From: Sulfurimonas sp.
GTDB lineage: Bacteria; Campylobacterota; Campylobacteria; Campylobacterales; Sulfurimonadaceae
Assembly: GCF_019429335.1 (NCBI RefSeq)
Contig: NZ_JAHYJB010000004.1
Location: forward strand, 1-64,000
Direction: 5' to 3'
DNA: 64,000 nucleotides
The notes under the pieces are model-generated. The model was not told the DNA's origin and searched no databases. It was given only the letters and a program-made list of their open reading frames with translations. Both the position numbers and the translations under genes were made by a program. The stretch's first letter is position 1. The number at the start of each line of letters is the position of its first letter. This document shows, piece after piece, positions 43,069 to 51,823 of the stretch.

Positions 43069-44168
43069 GATTCAATGCTTCTAAACTCCAGATTGTGCGT
43101 ATTTGCTACTGAGAGATTCGTCACAGTGCCTCTGCAAATATTAACGCCAAGAGCGAGTGATGCGTCATTTTTAATAGCATTAACAACTCCCTCATTTGCC
43201 AATTTTCTAACATAAGAGATTGTTGCGTTTGAGAGTGCCAAAGTGGAGGTTTTCGGATAAGCTCCCGGCATATTTGCCACGCAGTAGTGCAACACGCCCT
43301 CTTCTACAAAGATAGGATTTGTGTGGGTTGTAGGATGTGAAACCTCAGAGGTACCACCCTGATCTATGGCAATATCCACAACTACAGCCCCGTTTTTTAT
43401 CTCTTTTAACATCTTACATGTAATAAATTTTGGAGTTGGGGCACCGCCGTGAACAAGGACCGCGCCTATAACTATATCTGAAACTTTTATAGCCTCAAGA
43501 AAGAACTCTTCTGAATACAGAGCAGTTTTAACATTCGGGAGCAGTTTTTGCAGCTCTTCAAGTTTTGGCAGACTGCGATTAACTACCGTTACATCCGCGC
43601 CCATGCCTGAAGCTATCTTAGCTGCGCTAAATCCGGCATTGCCTGCACCGATGACCAAAACTTTAGCCGCTTCAACTCCCTCTGAACCGCATATCAGGAT
43701 GCCCTCTCCGCCTTGATACCTACTTAGATGATAAGCTCCGACTATCGGCGCCATTGAGCCTGCTATTTCGCTCATTGGCTTTAAAAGCGGAAGTTCGCTT
43801 CCAAGAGCAACCGTCTCGTAAGCAATCGCACAAACTCTCTTTTGCACCAAGGCTTTCGTCAGCTCTTTTGCTGGGGCAAGATGAAGATAACAAAAGAGCG
43901 TGTGCTTCTCATTTAAAAATTCATACTCTGAGGGCTGCGGCTCTTTAACCTTTACAATCAAGTTTGCTTTTTCATAGAGTTCTTTGGCACTTGGCGCTAT
44001 TTTTGCCCCTGCATATACGTACTCTTCATCGCTAAAACCGCTCCCCTCGCCTGCACCGCTTTGAACAAATACTACATGCCCATCACTCACTAAAACAGCA
44101 ATATTTGATGGCGTTGCTCCGACGCGAAACTCATCAGTCTTAACCTCTTTTGGAATTCCTATAACCAT
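43050..44168 (-). CDS. ald: Alanine dehydrogenase
   Basis: A 372-residue NAD-dependent enzyme converting alanine and pyruvate plus ammonia. N-terminal MVIGIPKEVKTDEFRVG with the substrate-binding arginine, KVKEPQPSEY with the catalytic lysine, LFCYLHLAPA, and the Rossmann segment VLVIGAGNAGFSAAKIA are complete, as is the EVSHPTTHTNPIF region with an active-site histidine-aspartate neighbourhood. Length is normal. It links nitrogen and carbon metabolism and may supply alanine for cell-wall D-Ala. Confidence 0.96.
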   Translation of the reverse strand: MVIGIPKEVKTDEFRVGATPSNIAVLVSDGHVVFVQSGAGEGSGFSDEEYVYAGAKIAPSAKELYEKANLIVKVKEPQPSEYEFLNEKHTLFCYLHLAPAKELTKALVQKRVCAIAYETVALGSELPLLKPMSEIAGSMAPIVGAYHLSRYQGGEGILICGSEGVEAAKVLVIGAGNAGFSAAKIASGMGADVTVVNRSLPKLEELQKLLPNVKTALYSEEFFLEAIKVSDIVIGAVLVHGGAPTPKFITCKMLKEIKNGAVVVDIAIDQGGTSEVSHPTTHTNPIFVEEGVLHYCVANMPGAYPKTSTLALSNATISYVRKLANEGVVNAIKNDASLALGVNICRGTVTNLSVANTHNLEFRSIESCLAGR

Positions 44169-44179
44169 ACTTTTGCTCC

Positions 44180-44452
44180 TTAAAAATTATAAAACCAATC
44201 TTTTGATTTTCTTGAAAAAGGGTTTTGTTCGTAAAACTCCTCTTCATCTAGTCTAAATCTAAAATTTTGCATATACTCATCAACTATTTTATAAGCCTCG
44301 TTTATCTCTTTGAACTTTTTTGCATCGCCATCAGGCATGTCAGGATGATAACTCTTTGATATTTTACGGTACCTTTTTTTAAGCTCAGCATGAGATACGC
44401 GCGAAGATATATCAAGTATGTCAAGAGCCTCTTGAAACTTTTCATAACTCAT
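44180..44452 (-). CDS. Small DnaJ-domain protein
   Basis: A 90-residue protein that is little more than a J domain: LDISSRVSHAELKKRYRKISKSYHPDMPDGDAKKF (in part) carries the HPD motif near residue 36 needed to stimulate DnaK. The C-terminal stretch RKSKDWFYNF has no known domain. It lacks the glycine-rich, zinc and substrate domains of full DnaJ. The start overlaps the GDPD stop by four bases. Confidence 0.92.
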   Translation of the reverse strand: MSYEKFQEALDILDISSRVSHAELKKRYRKISKSYHPDMPDGDAKKFKEINEAYKIVDEYMQNFRFRLDEEEFYEQNPFSRKSKDWFYNF

Positions 44453-45249
44453 AAAGCACCTACCTCTTTTTTCTCCAGAGTGTCGCTAAATATACAGTTT
44501 ACACCCATGCCAAAGAGCTTTTTTGCACGCTTTACATCATTAACCGTATAGACGCCCACAAAAAAACCAGCTTCTCTTAACATCTCAACACTCTCTTTAT
44601 CAACAAGCTCACTGTTAAGATTATATCCGTTTACGCCCAGCTCTCTTAAATATTCAATAAGTTTTGGAGGGTGATTGTTCTCAACCAGAGCAGCAGTCGG
44701 CACATCAGGCAATTTTTCTTTAGCCAATTTTAGGTATTCGTGTCTAAACGAAGATATCAAAACCAGCTCGCTTGCATCGCTCTCTTTTATCTCTTTTACA
44801 ACCGCCTCGACTGCCGCATCATCGCTGAGTATGCCACTCATATCTTTTATCTCAATATTTAAAAAAATATTATTCTCTTTTATAAACTCTAACGCCTCTC
44901 TGAGAGTAAGCAGCGGCTCTTTATGCTTTTTATCCTTGTAAAACCAGCTTCCATAATCAAGAGTACGAAGCTCATCAAGAGTGAAGTCGCAAACTCTGTA
45001 TGGCTTACGAGATTTAAACCTCTCAATCTCGGTTATGTTTGTAGTTCTCTCCAGCGTATCGTCATGCATGACAATAACCGCGCCATCACGGCTTAGCTGC
45101 ACGTCTATCTCGATAAAATCACACCTTCCTAGACTTTTTTTTAACGCAATAAGCGTGTTTTCAGGCGCAATAGAACGTGCACCCCTGTGAGCAGCAATAA
45201 TGTTGGTTTTGTTTAAAAGTTCTAAAAATTTCATACAATATTCTATCAT
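44449..45249 (-). CDS. Glycerophosphodiester phosphodiesterase
   Basis: A 266-residue GDPD-type TIM barrel. AAHRGARSIAPENTLIAL, FIEIDVQLSRDGAVIVMHDDTLERTTN (in part: EIDVQLS, MHDDTLERT) with metal-binding His/Glu/Asp residues, and the late VYTVNDVKRAKKLFGMGVNCIFSD are complete. It releases glycerol-3-phosphate from phospholipid head groups. No signal peptide is evident, so it is probably cytoplasmic. MKFLELL at 45234 is an alternative start. Confidence 0.94.
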   Translation of the reverse strand: MIEYCMKFLELLNKTNIIAAHRGARSIAPENTLIALKKSLGRCDFIEIDVQLSRDGAVIVMHDDTLERTTNITEIERFKSRKPYRVCDFTLDELRTLDYGSWFYKDKKHKEPLLTLREALEFIKENNIFLNIEIKDMSGILSDDAAVEAVVKEIKESDASELVLISSFRHEYLKLAKEKLPDVPTAALVENNHPPKLIEYLRELGVNGYNLNSELVDKESVEMLREAGFFVGVYTVNDVKRAKKLFGMGVNCIFSDTLEKKEVGAL

Positions 45250-45311
45250 TTATTTTATCCAATCTCTGCTTTTGTGGTAAAATTGACACAAACCTAAGTC
45301 ATGGAGCCATT

Positions 45312-46583
45312 GTGCAAAAAGATAAAAGAACTATCTACTCGTGGGCGCTTTACGACTGGGCAAATTCTGCCTATGCAACTACGGTGATGGCTGGATTTTT
45401 TCCCATATTTTTCAAGTCCTACTACAGTGCAGACGTTGAAGCAACACTAAGCACGGCACATCTTGGTTTTGCAAACTCCATTTCTAGTTTTATCATAGTT
45501 CTTATCGCCCCTCTGCTTGGCGCAATGGCAGATAGCGGCTCACTTAAAAAAAGGTTTCTTTTTCTCTTTGCATATCTCGGTATTTTGATGAGCGCTGCTT
45601 TGGCGCTTGTTTCTCAGGGTGAGTGGCAGCTGGCGGCATTTATATACATACTTGGAAATGTCGGATTTATGGGTGCCGATGTATTTTACGACGGTCTGCT
45701 TCCCTCTATATCGGATAGAAAAAATGTAGATTATGTCTCCGGACTCGGTTTTGCGCTTGGGTATCTCGGCGGCGGAATACTCTTTGCGCTTAATGTTGCA
45801 ATGGTGCAAAACTTCTCACTTTTAGGGCTGGAAAATGAAGCCGAGGCGATAAAAGTCGCATTTTTAAGTGTGGCAATCTGGTGGGCGCTCTTTTCGCTTC
45901 CGCTGTTTCTCTTTGTTGAGGAGAAAAAAGGGGAGTCAAAAAGTGCTCTCGTACTCGTAAAAGACGGCTTTATCAGACTAAAAAATACATTCGGTAAGAT
46001 AAGAGAGATTAAAGGCATTTTTCTGTTTTTACTGGCTTACTGGCTATACATTGACGGTGTTGATACAATTATAAGAATGGCGGTTGATTACGGAATGGCG
46101 ATTGGATTTGACTCCAAAAATCTTATTTTTGCCCTTTTAATCGTTCAGTTTGTAGGTTTTCCCGCAACTCTTCTTTTTGCAAAAATTGCCCAGCTTTGGG
46201 ATACGAAAAAGGCTATATTTTTGGCAATCGGCATCTATCTCTTTATAACGCTTTGGGCTACGATGATGCAAGAGGTGTATGAGTTTTATATTCTAGCCGT
46301 TATGATTGCACTTGTTCAAGGCGGTATTCAGGCGCTTAGCCGCTCGTACTACTCAAGGATGATTCCAAAAGAGCATGCTGGGGAATTTTTCGGTTTTTAC
46401 AACTTTTTGGGTAAATTTGCAGCTATTTTAGGACCGCTTTTAGTGGCTCTTGTTGCACTTTTTTCTCAAAACTCACGCGCCTCTATCGGCTCTGTTTCCA
46501 TACTATTTATACTCGGCGCAATTTTGCTCTATTTTGTGGATGAGAAGAAGACGGCTGATGATGCAAAAAATGCGCTAAAGTGA
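45312..46583 (+). CDS. MFS transporter of the UMF1 (Atg22-like) type
   Basis: A 423-residue protein with about 12 membrane helices. The start YSWALYDWANSAYATTVMAGFFP is the signature of UMF1/Atg22-like permeases, and RSYYSRMIPKEHAGEFFGFYNF marks the second half. The start is GTG with GGAG eight bases upstream. The substrate is unknown; Atg22 relatives export amino acids in yeast. It converges with the ACP-PlsC gene, overlapping by nine bases. Confidence 0.9.
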   Translation: MQKDKRTIYSWALYDWANSAYATTVMAGFFPIFFKSYYSADVEATLSTAHLGFANSISSFIIVLIAPLLGAMADSGSLKKRFLFLFAYLGILMSAALALVSQGEWQLAAFIYILGNVGFMGADVFYDGLLPSISDRKNVDYVSGLGFALGYLGGGILFALNVAMVQNFSLLGLENEAEAIKVAFLSVAIWWALFSLPLFLFVEEKKGESKSALVLVKDGFIRLKNTFGKIREIKGIFLFLLAYWLYIDGVDTIIRMAVDYGMAIGFDSKNLIFALLIVQFVGFPATLLFAKIAQLWDTKKAIFLAIGIYLFITLWATMMQEVYEFYILAVMIALVQGGIQALSRSYYSRMIPKEHAGEFFGFYNFLGKFAAILGPLLVALVALFSQNSRASIGSVSILFILGAILLYFVDEKKTADDAKNALK

Positions 46584-47816
46584 AACAGGATTTCTCTTTA
46601 ACTCGCTCTCTATCGCGTCTCTTGTTATTTTAGCGAGTTTTGTGCTCTCAAAACCATCCGCAATTATTGGCTTTAAAAAAGTAACTCTTATTTTTTTGGG
46701 TCTTGGAACTATTTTGCCGGTCTGTAATGCCTCGTAACTGCCGTCAATCACAACGGGGAGAATAGGGATATTAAAAGTCTTGGAGAGCATCGCAAAAAAC
46801 GGTCTGAACTCCAGAAGTTTTCTGTCTCTTGTTCTCGCACCCTCTGGAAAAATAACAAGGTTATTCCCCTCTCTCAGCGGCAGCGCACACAGCTGCATCG
46901 TATGTTTCAGATCTACGTTTGCGTCGATGAGTATTGACTGTCCATGCTTTGATATCGGCTCCAAAAGCGTTGTGCCAAAAACTTGTTTATACGCCAAAAA
47001 GAAGCTCTTTTTTAAAACTTTATATGGCAGTATCGACTCTATTAAAAAGCCGTCAAGCATACTTTGATGCGAGGGCGCGATTATACATGGATACGAAGGA
47101 ATATTCTCTGCTCCAACTACTTCAAGGCGGAAATAGAGCTTAAATAGAGGAAAAAGGACAGTTTTGTATGCAAACATTATGATTGGCGAATAGACAAGTT
47201 TTTCATCTATTTTCTCATCCAATATCTTCTCCCAATCAGGCTTTACAAAATCTACATGTAGAGAATTTTCTAAAATGTACATGTAGAGTGATTCAACCCT
47301 CATTAGCCCAGAAAATGTGGCTTCATCTATTTTTATTCCAAAGCTCTGCTCCATAAAAACAAAAAGCTCTACATAGTTAAAAGAATCCAGCCCAAGGTCA
47401 AGCTCTAGGTGTGAAGATGGCATGATTTTATTTTTTGTTATAGTCGAGAGGTAGCTCTTTAAAGTTGTATAAATCTCATCTTTTGGCTCATCTTCATCGC
47501 CAATTTCAGGCACATTTTTTGAATTGAGAAGTTCATTTATTGCAGCAAAATCAACCTCTCCTGATGCAGTTTTTGGCATCGGCGCTCTTAAAATCCTATA
47601 TCCTTTTATCTTTTGCGCTTCATCTGCTTCCATATTGTAAAGCTCAATGGCGTACCATCGCAGCTCTTCTTGGATATTGATGATTTTTGCCTCTTTTAGA
47701 GCCTCAAAATCGGGATAAATTAGAGCATATGGGTAATGGTTATGTTCTACAACCTCTATCTCTTTAATATAACGTGTAAACGAGAGAACTCTATTTTTTA
47801 TTTTTTCTAAATCCAT
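46575..47816 (-). CDS. Fusion of acyl-ligase C-terminal domain, acyl carrier protein and PlsC acyltransferase
   Basis: Starting at MDLEKI (47816, with GGAG upstream) the protein has about 413 residues; an in-frame upstream TTG would extend it to 47855. Residues about 20-105 match the small C-terminal lid of acyl-CoA/acyl-ACP ligases (ALIYPDFEALK, RILRAPMPKTASGEV). Residues about 115-195 form an acyl carrier domain with the attachment serine in LGLDSFNYVE. Residues about 230-410 are PlsC-like, with HQSMLDG (HxxxxD) and FPEGARTRDR. The large ATP-binding half of the ligase is absent. It may transfer acyl groups from its own ACP to lysophospholipid. Confidence 0.82.
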   Translation of the reverse strand: MDLEKIKNRVLSFTRYIKEIEVVEHNHYPYALIYPDFEALKEAKIINIQEELRWYAIELYNMEADEAQKIKGYRILRAPMPKTASGEVDFAAINELLNSKNVPEIGDEDEPKDEIYTTLKSYLSTITKNKIMPSSHLELDLGLDSFNYVELFVFMEQSFGIKIDEATFSGLMRVESLYMYILENSLHVDFVKPDWEKILDEKIDEKLVYSPIIMFAYKTVLFPLFKLYFRLEVVGAENIPSYPCIIAPSHQSMLDGFLIESILPYKVLKKSFFLAYKQVFGTTLLEPISKHGQSILIDANVDLKHTMQLCALPLREGNNLVIFPEGARTRDRKLLEFRPFFAMLSKTFNIPILPVVIDGSYEALQTGKIVPRPKKIRVTFLKPIIADGFESTKLAKITRDAIESELKRNPVSL

Positions 47817-48012
47817 TTTACAGATACGCTCCAATATTAGCCCAATAATACCCAAGAGGTAAATAGATTGTCAAGCCTAAATTAAGAGCCAAGAGGCTAA
47901 AATTTCACCAATATCTTTCATAACAATACTCACTCTCTTAGGCTTCACCGCGGGTACCCCAAAGCTGAAGCTTTGACCCTTCGGTTGCAGAATCGTTCGT
48001 TTCGTATAAGTT

Positions 48013-48594
48013 ATGAAAAAAGTAAAACAAAAAAGGATATATTTGCTAAATCTTCCTAATGCCTTGGCATCAATTCGAATAATTTTAGCTCCGCTTATGT
48101 TTTGGATAATCTTAAATCCTGACTATTTTACAGACAACGGCTACCACATAAGCTGGAACTACTACACAGCATCGCTTCTCTTTGTTTTGGCAAGCGTGAC
48201 GGACTTTTTTGACGGCTACATCGCAAGAGAGTGGAACCAAATGACAATGCTTGGCGCAATCATAGACCCGCTTGCAGATAAGATGCTCATAATCGCGGCA
48301 TTTTTAGGGCTTATGCTGATTGGCGAAGCGAGTGCGTGGGCTATTTATATCATCATTATCCGCGAGCTCTTTATCACAGGAATCCGTACCGTCGCGGTAA
48401 GCGAGGGGCTTGACATCAAGGCTTCATGGGCAGGAAAAGTGAAGACTGTTGTTCAGATGATTGCCATAGGTTTTTTGCTTATGCACTGGCCGCTTGGGAC
48501 TGAGCTTTTATGGCTTGCGGTCACGCTGACACTCTACTCAGGTTTTGAGTATCTCTGGGGATTTAGAGCAGCACTTTTGGGAGTTAAGAAGTAA
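48013..48594 (+). CDS. pgsA: CDP-diacylglycerol--glycerol-3-phosphate 3-phosphatidyltransferase
   Basis: A 193-residue membrane enzyme. The CDP-alcohol phosphatidyltransferase motif DGYIAREWNQMTMLGAIIDPLADKM (D-G-x2-A-R-x8-G-x3-D-x3-D, in part) is complete near residues 67-90. It makes phosphatidylglycerol phosphate, the route to PG and cardiolipin. It overlaps rseP by one base, and the order pgsA-rseP-yggS looks like an operon. Confidence 0.94.
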   Translation: MKKVKQKRIYLLNLPNALASIRIILAPLMFWIILNPDYFTDNGYHISWNYYTASLLFVLASVTDFFDGYIAREWNQMTMLGAIIDPLADKMLIIAAFLGLMLIGEASAWAIYIIIIRELFITGIRTVAVSEGLDIKASWAGKVKTVVQMIAIGFLLMHWPLGTELLWLAVTLTLYSGFEYLWGFRAALLGVKK

Positions 48595-49646
48595 TGAGTT
48601 TTTTAGTATCTTTAATAGTAATTTCCGCACTTATATTTTTTCACGAGCTTGGGCACTACTTTGCGGCACGCGCAATGGGTGTCTACGTTGAAGTTTTCAG
48701 CATAGGTTTTGGACGAAAAGTAGCCTCTTTTAAGAGATGGGGAACCGAGTGGAAATTGGCAATAATTCCTCTTGGCGGATATGTGAAAATGAAGGGTCAG
48801 GATGACTCCGATCCTACAAAAAAGAGTTATGACGACGACAGCTACAATGTAAAAACACCTTCGCAAAAGATTTTTATCCTGCTTGCAGGACCATTAGCAA
48901 ACTTTGTTTTGGCGTTTGTTCTCTACTTTGTCATAGCTCTTGGCGGACCAAATATCCTCTCTCCAGTCATAGGAACCGTTGTTAAAGACTCTCCCGCATT
49001 CGTTGCAGGTTTAGAGACAAACGACACTATTCGCTCAATCAATGGCATGCAAATCGCTACTTGGAAAGATATGGCAAAGGTTATTGAAACCTCTGAGGGC
49101 TCGCTAAACATTGAAGTCGAGAGAGCTGGATATATCCACTTTATAACTCTGAGCCCAAAAATCACTCAAAGCACAAATATGTTTAATGAAGTGATAGAGA
49201 AGAAGATGATAGGAATCGGGAGTGCTGGAGTTTCACACAAACTTGATTTAAGCGTCGGCGATACTCTCTCGTATGCGACCGAACAGACTGTTTTTGCTTC
49301 AACTCTGATATTTACAGGACTTAAAAAACTCATAGTGGGAGAAGTTCCCGCGAACGAGCTTGGCGGAATAATCTCCATAGTAAAACTGACATCGGATGCA
49401 ACAGATGCGGGCTGGATGAGCGTGCTCTTTTTTGCGGCACTCATCTCCGTCAACCTCGGTGTTTTAAACCTTCTCCCTATTCCGGCACTCGATGGCGGAC
49501 ACATCATGTTTAACCTCTATGAGCTGATATTTAGAAGAGAAGTAAACGAAGAGGTTATGATAAAATTGACCATTGCAGGCTGGGTGATACTCTTTTCACT
49601 TATGGGGCTTGGACTGTATAACGATATAAATAGACTGGTGGGGTAG
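48594..49646 (+). CDS. rseP: Site-2 protease RseP-type RIP metalloprotease
   Basis: A 350-residue membrane zinc protease. The first helix holds FFHELGHYF (HExxH, residues about 18-22). A PDZ domain (about 115-190, with DTIRSINGMQIATWKDM) follows, then the second zinc motif LLPIPALDGGH near residue 300 and the final helix. It cuts membrane-spanning anti-sigma factors or signal-peptide remnants. All catalytic residues are present. Confidence 0.95.
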   Translation: MSFLVSLIVISALIFFHELGHYFAARAMGVYVEVFSIGFGRKVASFKRWGTEWKLAIIPLGGYVKMKGQDDSDPTKKSYDDDSYNVKTPSQKIFILLAGPLANFVLAFVLYFVIALGGPNILSPVIGTVVKDSPAFVAGLETNDTIRSINGMQIATWKDMAKVIETSEGSLNIEVERAGYIHFITLSPKITQSTNMFNEVIEKKMIGIGSAGVSHKLDLSVGDTLSYATEQTVFASTLIFTGLKKLIVGEVPANELGGIISIVKLTSDATDAGWMSVLFFAALISVNLGVLNLLPIPALDGGHIMFNLYELIFRREVNEEVMIKLTIAGWVILFSLMGLGLYNDINRLVG

Positions 49647-49649
49647 AGA

Positions 49650-50336
49650 ATGAAAACCAAAATGAATGACGAAGAGTACAAAATCTATATTGACGACATA
49701 ATAAGAAGAGTTGAGTTTGCAAGAGTAAGATTTGATGAAAAACATATAGTCAAAATCATAGCAATCAGCAAATACTCTAACTCAGATGAGATAGCAAAGC
49801 TATACCGCATAGGACAGCGTGCCTTTGGCGAGAACAAAGTTCAGGATTTACGCGCAAAAAGCTCAGAACTTGAAGATTTGCCTCTTGAGTGGCACTTTGT
49901 TGGGAACCTGCAAAAAAACAAGATAAACAACCTGCTTGACATAAACCCTGCTCTTTTTCATGCTCTAGACTCTTTGGAGTTGGCGCATGAGCTTCAAAAG
50001 AAGCTAGAAGCAAGAGATATGACACTTGATGCCCTGCTTCAGATAAACTCTGCAAAAGAGGAGTCTAAACACGGCGTAATGCCCGAAGATACTGTTGCGA
50101 TTTACAACCAGATAAAAAAAGAGTGTCCGAATATCCATCTAAGAGGCGTTATGAGCATCGGCGCACATACCGAAGATAAAGCGGTAATAAAAAAGAGTTT
50201 TGAGACTACTTACGACATCTACAAACAGCTAGAGGGTGCAACAATCTGTTCTATGGGAATGAGCGGGGATTTTGATATGGCTATCGAGTGCGGGTCAAAT
50301 ATGGTAAGGCTTGGCTCTTTGATGTTTAATAAATAG
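49650..50336 (+). CDS. YggS/PLPBP family pyridoxal-phosphate homeostasis protein
   Basis: A 228-residue TIM-barrel PLP-binding protein. IIAISKYSNSDE carries the PLP lysine (K42), and FGENKVQDL, EWHFVGNLQKNKI, RGVMSIGAH and SMGMSGDFDMAIECGSNMVRLGS complete the family pattern. It buffers PLP and has no known enzymatic reaction. Three bases after rseP; last gene of that run before an accessory patch. Confidence 0.94.
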   Translation: MKTKMNDEEYKIYIDDIIRRVEFARVRFDEKHIVKIIAISKYSNSDEIAKLYRIGQRAFGENKVQDLRAKSSELEDLPLEWHFVGNLQKNKINNLLDINPALFHALDSLELAHELQKKLEARDMTLDALLQINSAKEESKHGVMPEDTVAIYNQIKKECPNIHLRGVMSIGAHTEDKAVIKKSFETTYDIYKQLEGATICSMGMSGDFDMAIECGSNMVRLGSLMFNK

Positions 50337-50391
50337 AGATAGCATCACTGCAAACTCTTTGCAAGAAGTTTAATACACAGAGGAACTTAAA

Positions 50392-50982
50392 GTGAAATCA
50401 CAAATAACTAGAGAGCAGTGGGATAAATATATATTAGATTTATTTTTCGGAACAAATAAACCATTAGAAAATTGTATTAATAGAGCCTATAGAGACTTTA
50501 ATCGTACTTTACATGGCTTTGGCTCACTTTCAAACAATGAAAATATAACAAGCGATATAAAAAAATATTTATCTGATGAATTTGAAAAAGTAAAAACACT
50601 AAATATTACAACCAAAATTGATTTTGACAATTGGCATAAAAATAAATGCATGGAGATTGAAACTTTGTATTTTGAAAATGGCTATTCCTCATTTCATATT
50701 GGACAAGCGCAGAAATGGATAAATATGACATTTAAGTATATTTTTTCATACGGAAATAAATATTTAGATGGTTATAATGAAATTTATCAGTTTTGCCATG
50801 TTCCGCTTGACAATATACTTATAGACGCGCTTAAAAAATTTCATCCACCAGAACTAAAAACAAGTTGGAGCAGAATAGATAACTATGAAACTTACATAGA
50901 ATATCAAAATTGGTTTAGAAATAAATTTGACAATTTACCTCTTGATGTTGAGTTTAAACTTTGGTTACAAGAAAGCCTATAA
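50392..50982 (+). CDS. Hypothetical protein beside an MntA/HepT module
   Basis: A 196-residue protein from GTG 50392, preceded by GAGGAA at good spacing. No family is recognised. It is rich in aromatic residues and contains HIGQAQKWINMTFKYIF (about residue 101) and a repeat of WHK/WFR-type basic-aromatic pairs; no signal peptide or membrane helix. Base composition is more AT-rich than the flanking yggS, as often seen in acquired genes. Its position just before a HepT/MntA pair suggests an accessory or defence context, but that is guilt by association only. Confidence 0.65.
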   Translation: MKSQITREQWDKYILDLFFGTNKPLENCINRAYRDFNRTLHGFGSLSNNENITSDIKKYLSDEFEKVKTLNITTKIDFDNWHKNKCMEIETLYFENGYSSFHIGQAQKWINMTFKYIFSYGNKYLDGYNEIYQFCHVPLDNILIDALKKFHPPELKTSWSRIDNYETYIEYQNWFRNKFDNLPLDVEFKLWLQESL

Positions 50983-51090
50983 CAGGTACTTACAACACAG
51001 CATGACCAGACCCCAAAACAGGAAGAAAAATTAAACTTTCTCTATGCTAGAAAATGGGGTGGCAGGAAGCACTCTTAAAGTAAATTCTCA

Positions 51091-51438
51091 CTATTTTATC
51101 AAAGTTTTACACTGCTTTTTAAACTTAGGAAGACCATTTCTAATAATCCATTCAATTATTGCTAGATTAACACCCTCGTAGTCATGAGCGATATATGTTC
51201 TTACATCATACATGCCTTTGATATCATTCTCATCAAAAGCACTCAAAATATTGTCTGCATGTTCTTTTTTTAGTTTATTGAATTGTTCAGCTATTGCAGT
51301 AAGGTGCATTAAAATCGCAGGTCTATCAGTCACATAATCTTCAAGCGCCTTAGTTACACTTCCGCTATTTTTAACTATCTGCTCAATGTAATCTATTTTT
51401 TCTAGAATTAGATAGACTTTACTGATAGATTCTTTAGA
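51091..51438 (-). CDS. hepT: HepT-type HEPN ribonuclease toxin (DUF86)
   Basis: The start MSKESISKVYLI at 51438 overlaps the stop of mntA, which is the usual coupling; the frame upstream of this runs through mntA. The product has 115 residues, all helical, with the HEPN active-site motif RTYIAHDY (R-x4-H-x-Y) near residue 87. HepT is an RNase toxin that the MntA partner inactivates by AMP transfer to the tyrosine of this motif. Length and motif are intact. Confidence 0.9.
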   Translation of the reverse strand, partial: SKESISKVYLILEKIDYIEQIVKNSGSVTKALEDYVTDRPAILMHLTAIAEQFNKLKKEHADNILSAFDENDIKGMYDVRTYIAHDYEGVNLAIIEWIIRNGLPKFKKQCKTLIK

Positions 51439-51742
51439 CATATATTGCTCTATCAATAATAAATTTTTTGCCTGTTTTGCCCATACCGGTGCTATCTGCA
51501 AGGTCAACAGGCACTCCAAGAGCTTTGCTTATCTCTGCTTGTATCTCGCGTATGCGTTTTATCGCACCAAAGCCATGTTTATTTGCAAATTCAGGTGTAG
51601 CCTCAACAAGAATATCTACATCACTCTGCGCATCAGCTTCATCACGAGAGTATGAACCAAAAAGCGCTTTAATTAAAAAGCCCTCTTTTTCATAAATTTC
51701 TTTAACATTAACAAGATAATTAAGTATTGATTCTTTATTCAT
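51434..51742 (-). CDS. mntA: MntA-type minimal nucleotidyltransferase antitoxin
   Basis: A 102-residue nucleotidyltransferase. FGSYSRDEADAQSDVDILVE gives the GSx10DxD motif (about residues 29-43), and VPVDLAD supplies the third acidic residue. MntA AMPylates HepT to switch it off. It precedes hepT with an overlap. The pair stands alone between two housekeeping blocks, as is typical of horizontally moved modules. Confidence 0.9.
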   Translation of the reverse strand: MNKESILNYLVNVKEIYEKEGFLIKALFGSYSRDEADAQSDVDILVEATPEFANKHGFGAIKRIREIQAEISKALGVPVDLADSTGMGKTGKKFIIDRAIYV

Positions 51743-51796
51743 GGCTAGATTATAACACGTTAGATATTAGAAAATGGGTGTCAACTGGTATTTTTA

Positions 51797-51821
51797 ATTA
51801 TTTCCCGCTTGGGGAAATAAT
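51797..51821. terminator. Inverted repeat after the carbonic anhydrase gene
   Basis: ATTATTTCCC and GGGAAATAAT form a perfect 10-base stem around GCTTG, two bases beyond the end of the carbonic anhydrase gene. No T-run follows on the minus strand, so termination is likely but not certain. Confidence 0.5.
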
Positions 51822-51823
51822 AT

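Noticed and set aside
47856-48012. 4.5S SRP RNA or other housekeeping RNA
   Set aside because: The conserved SRP loop sequences are not present on either strand.
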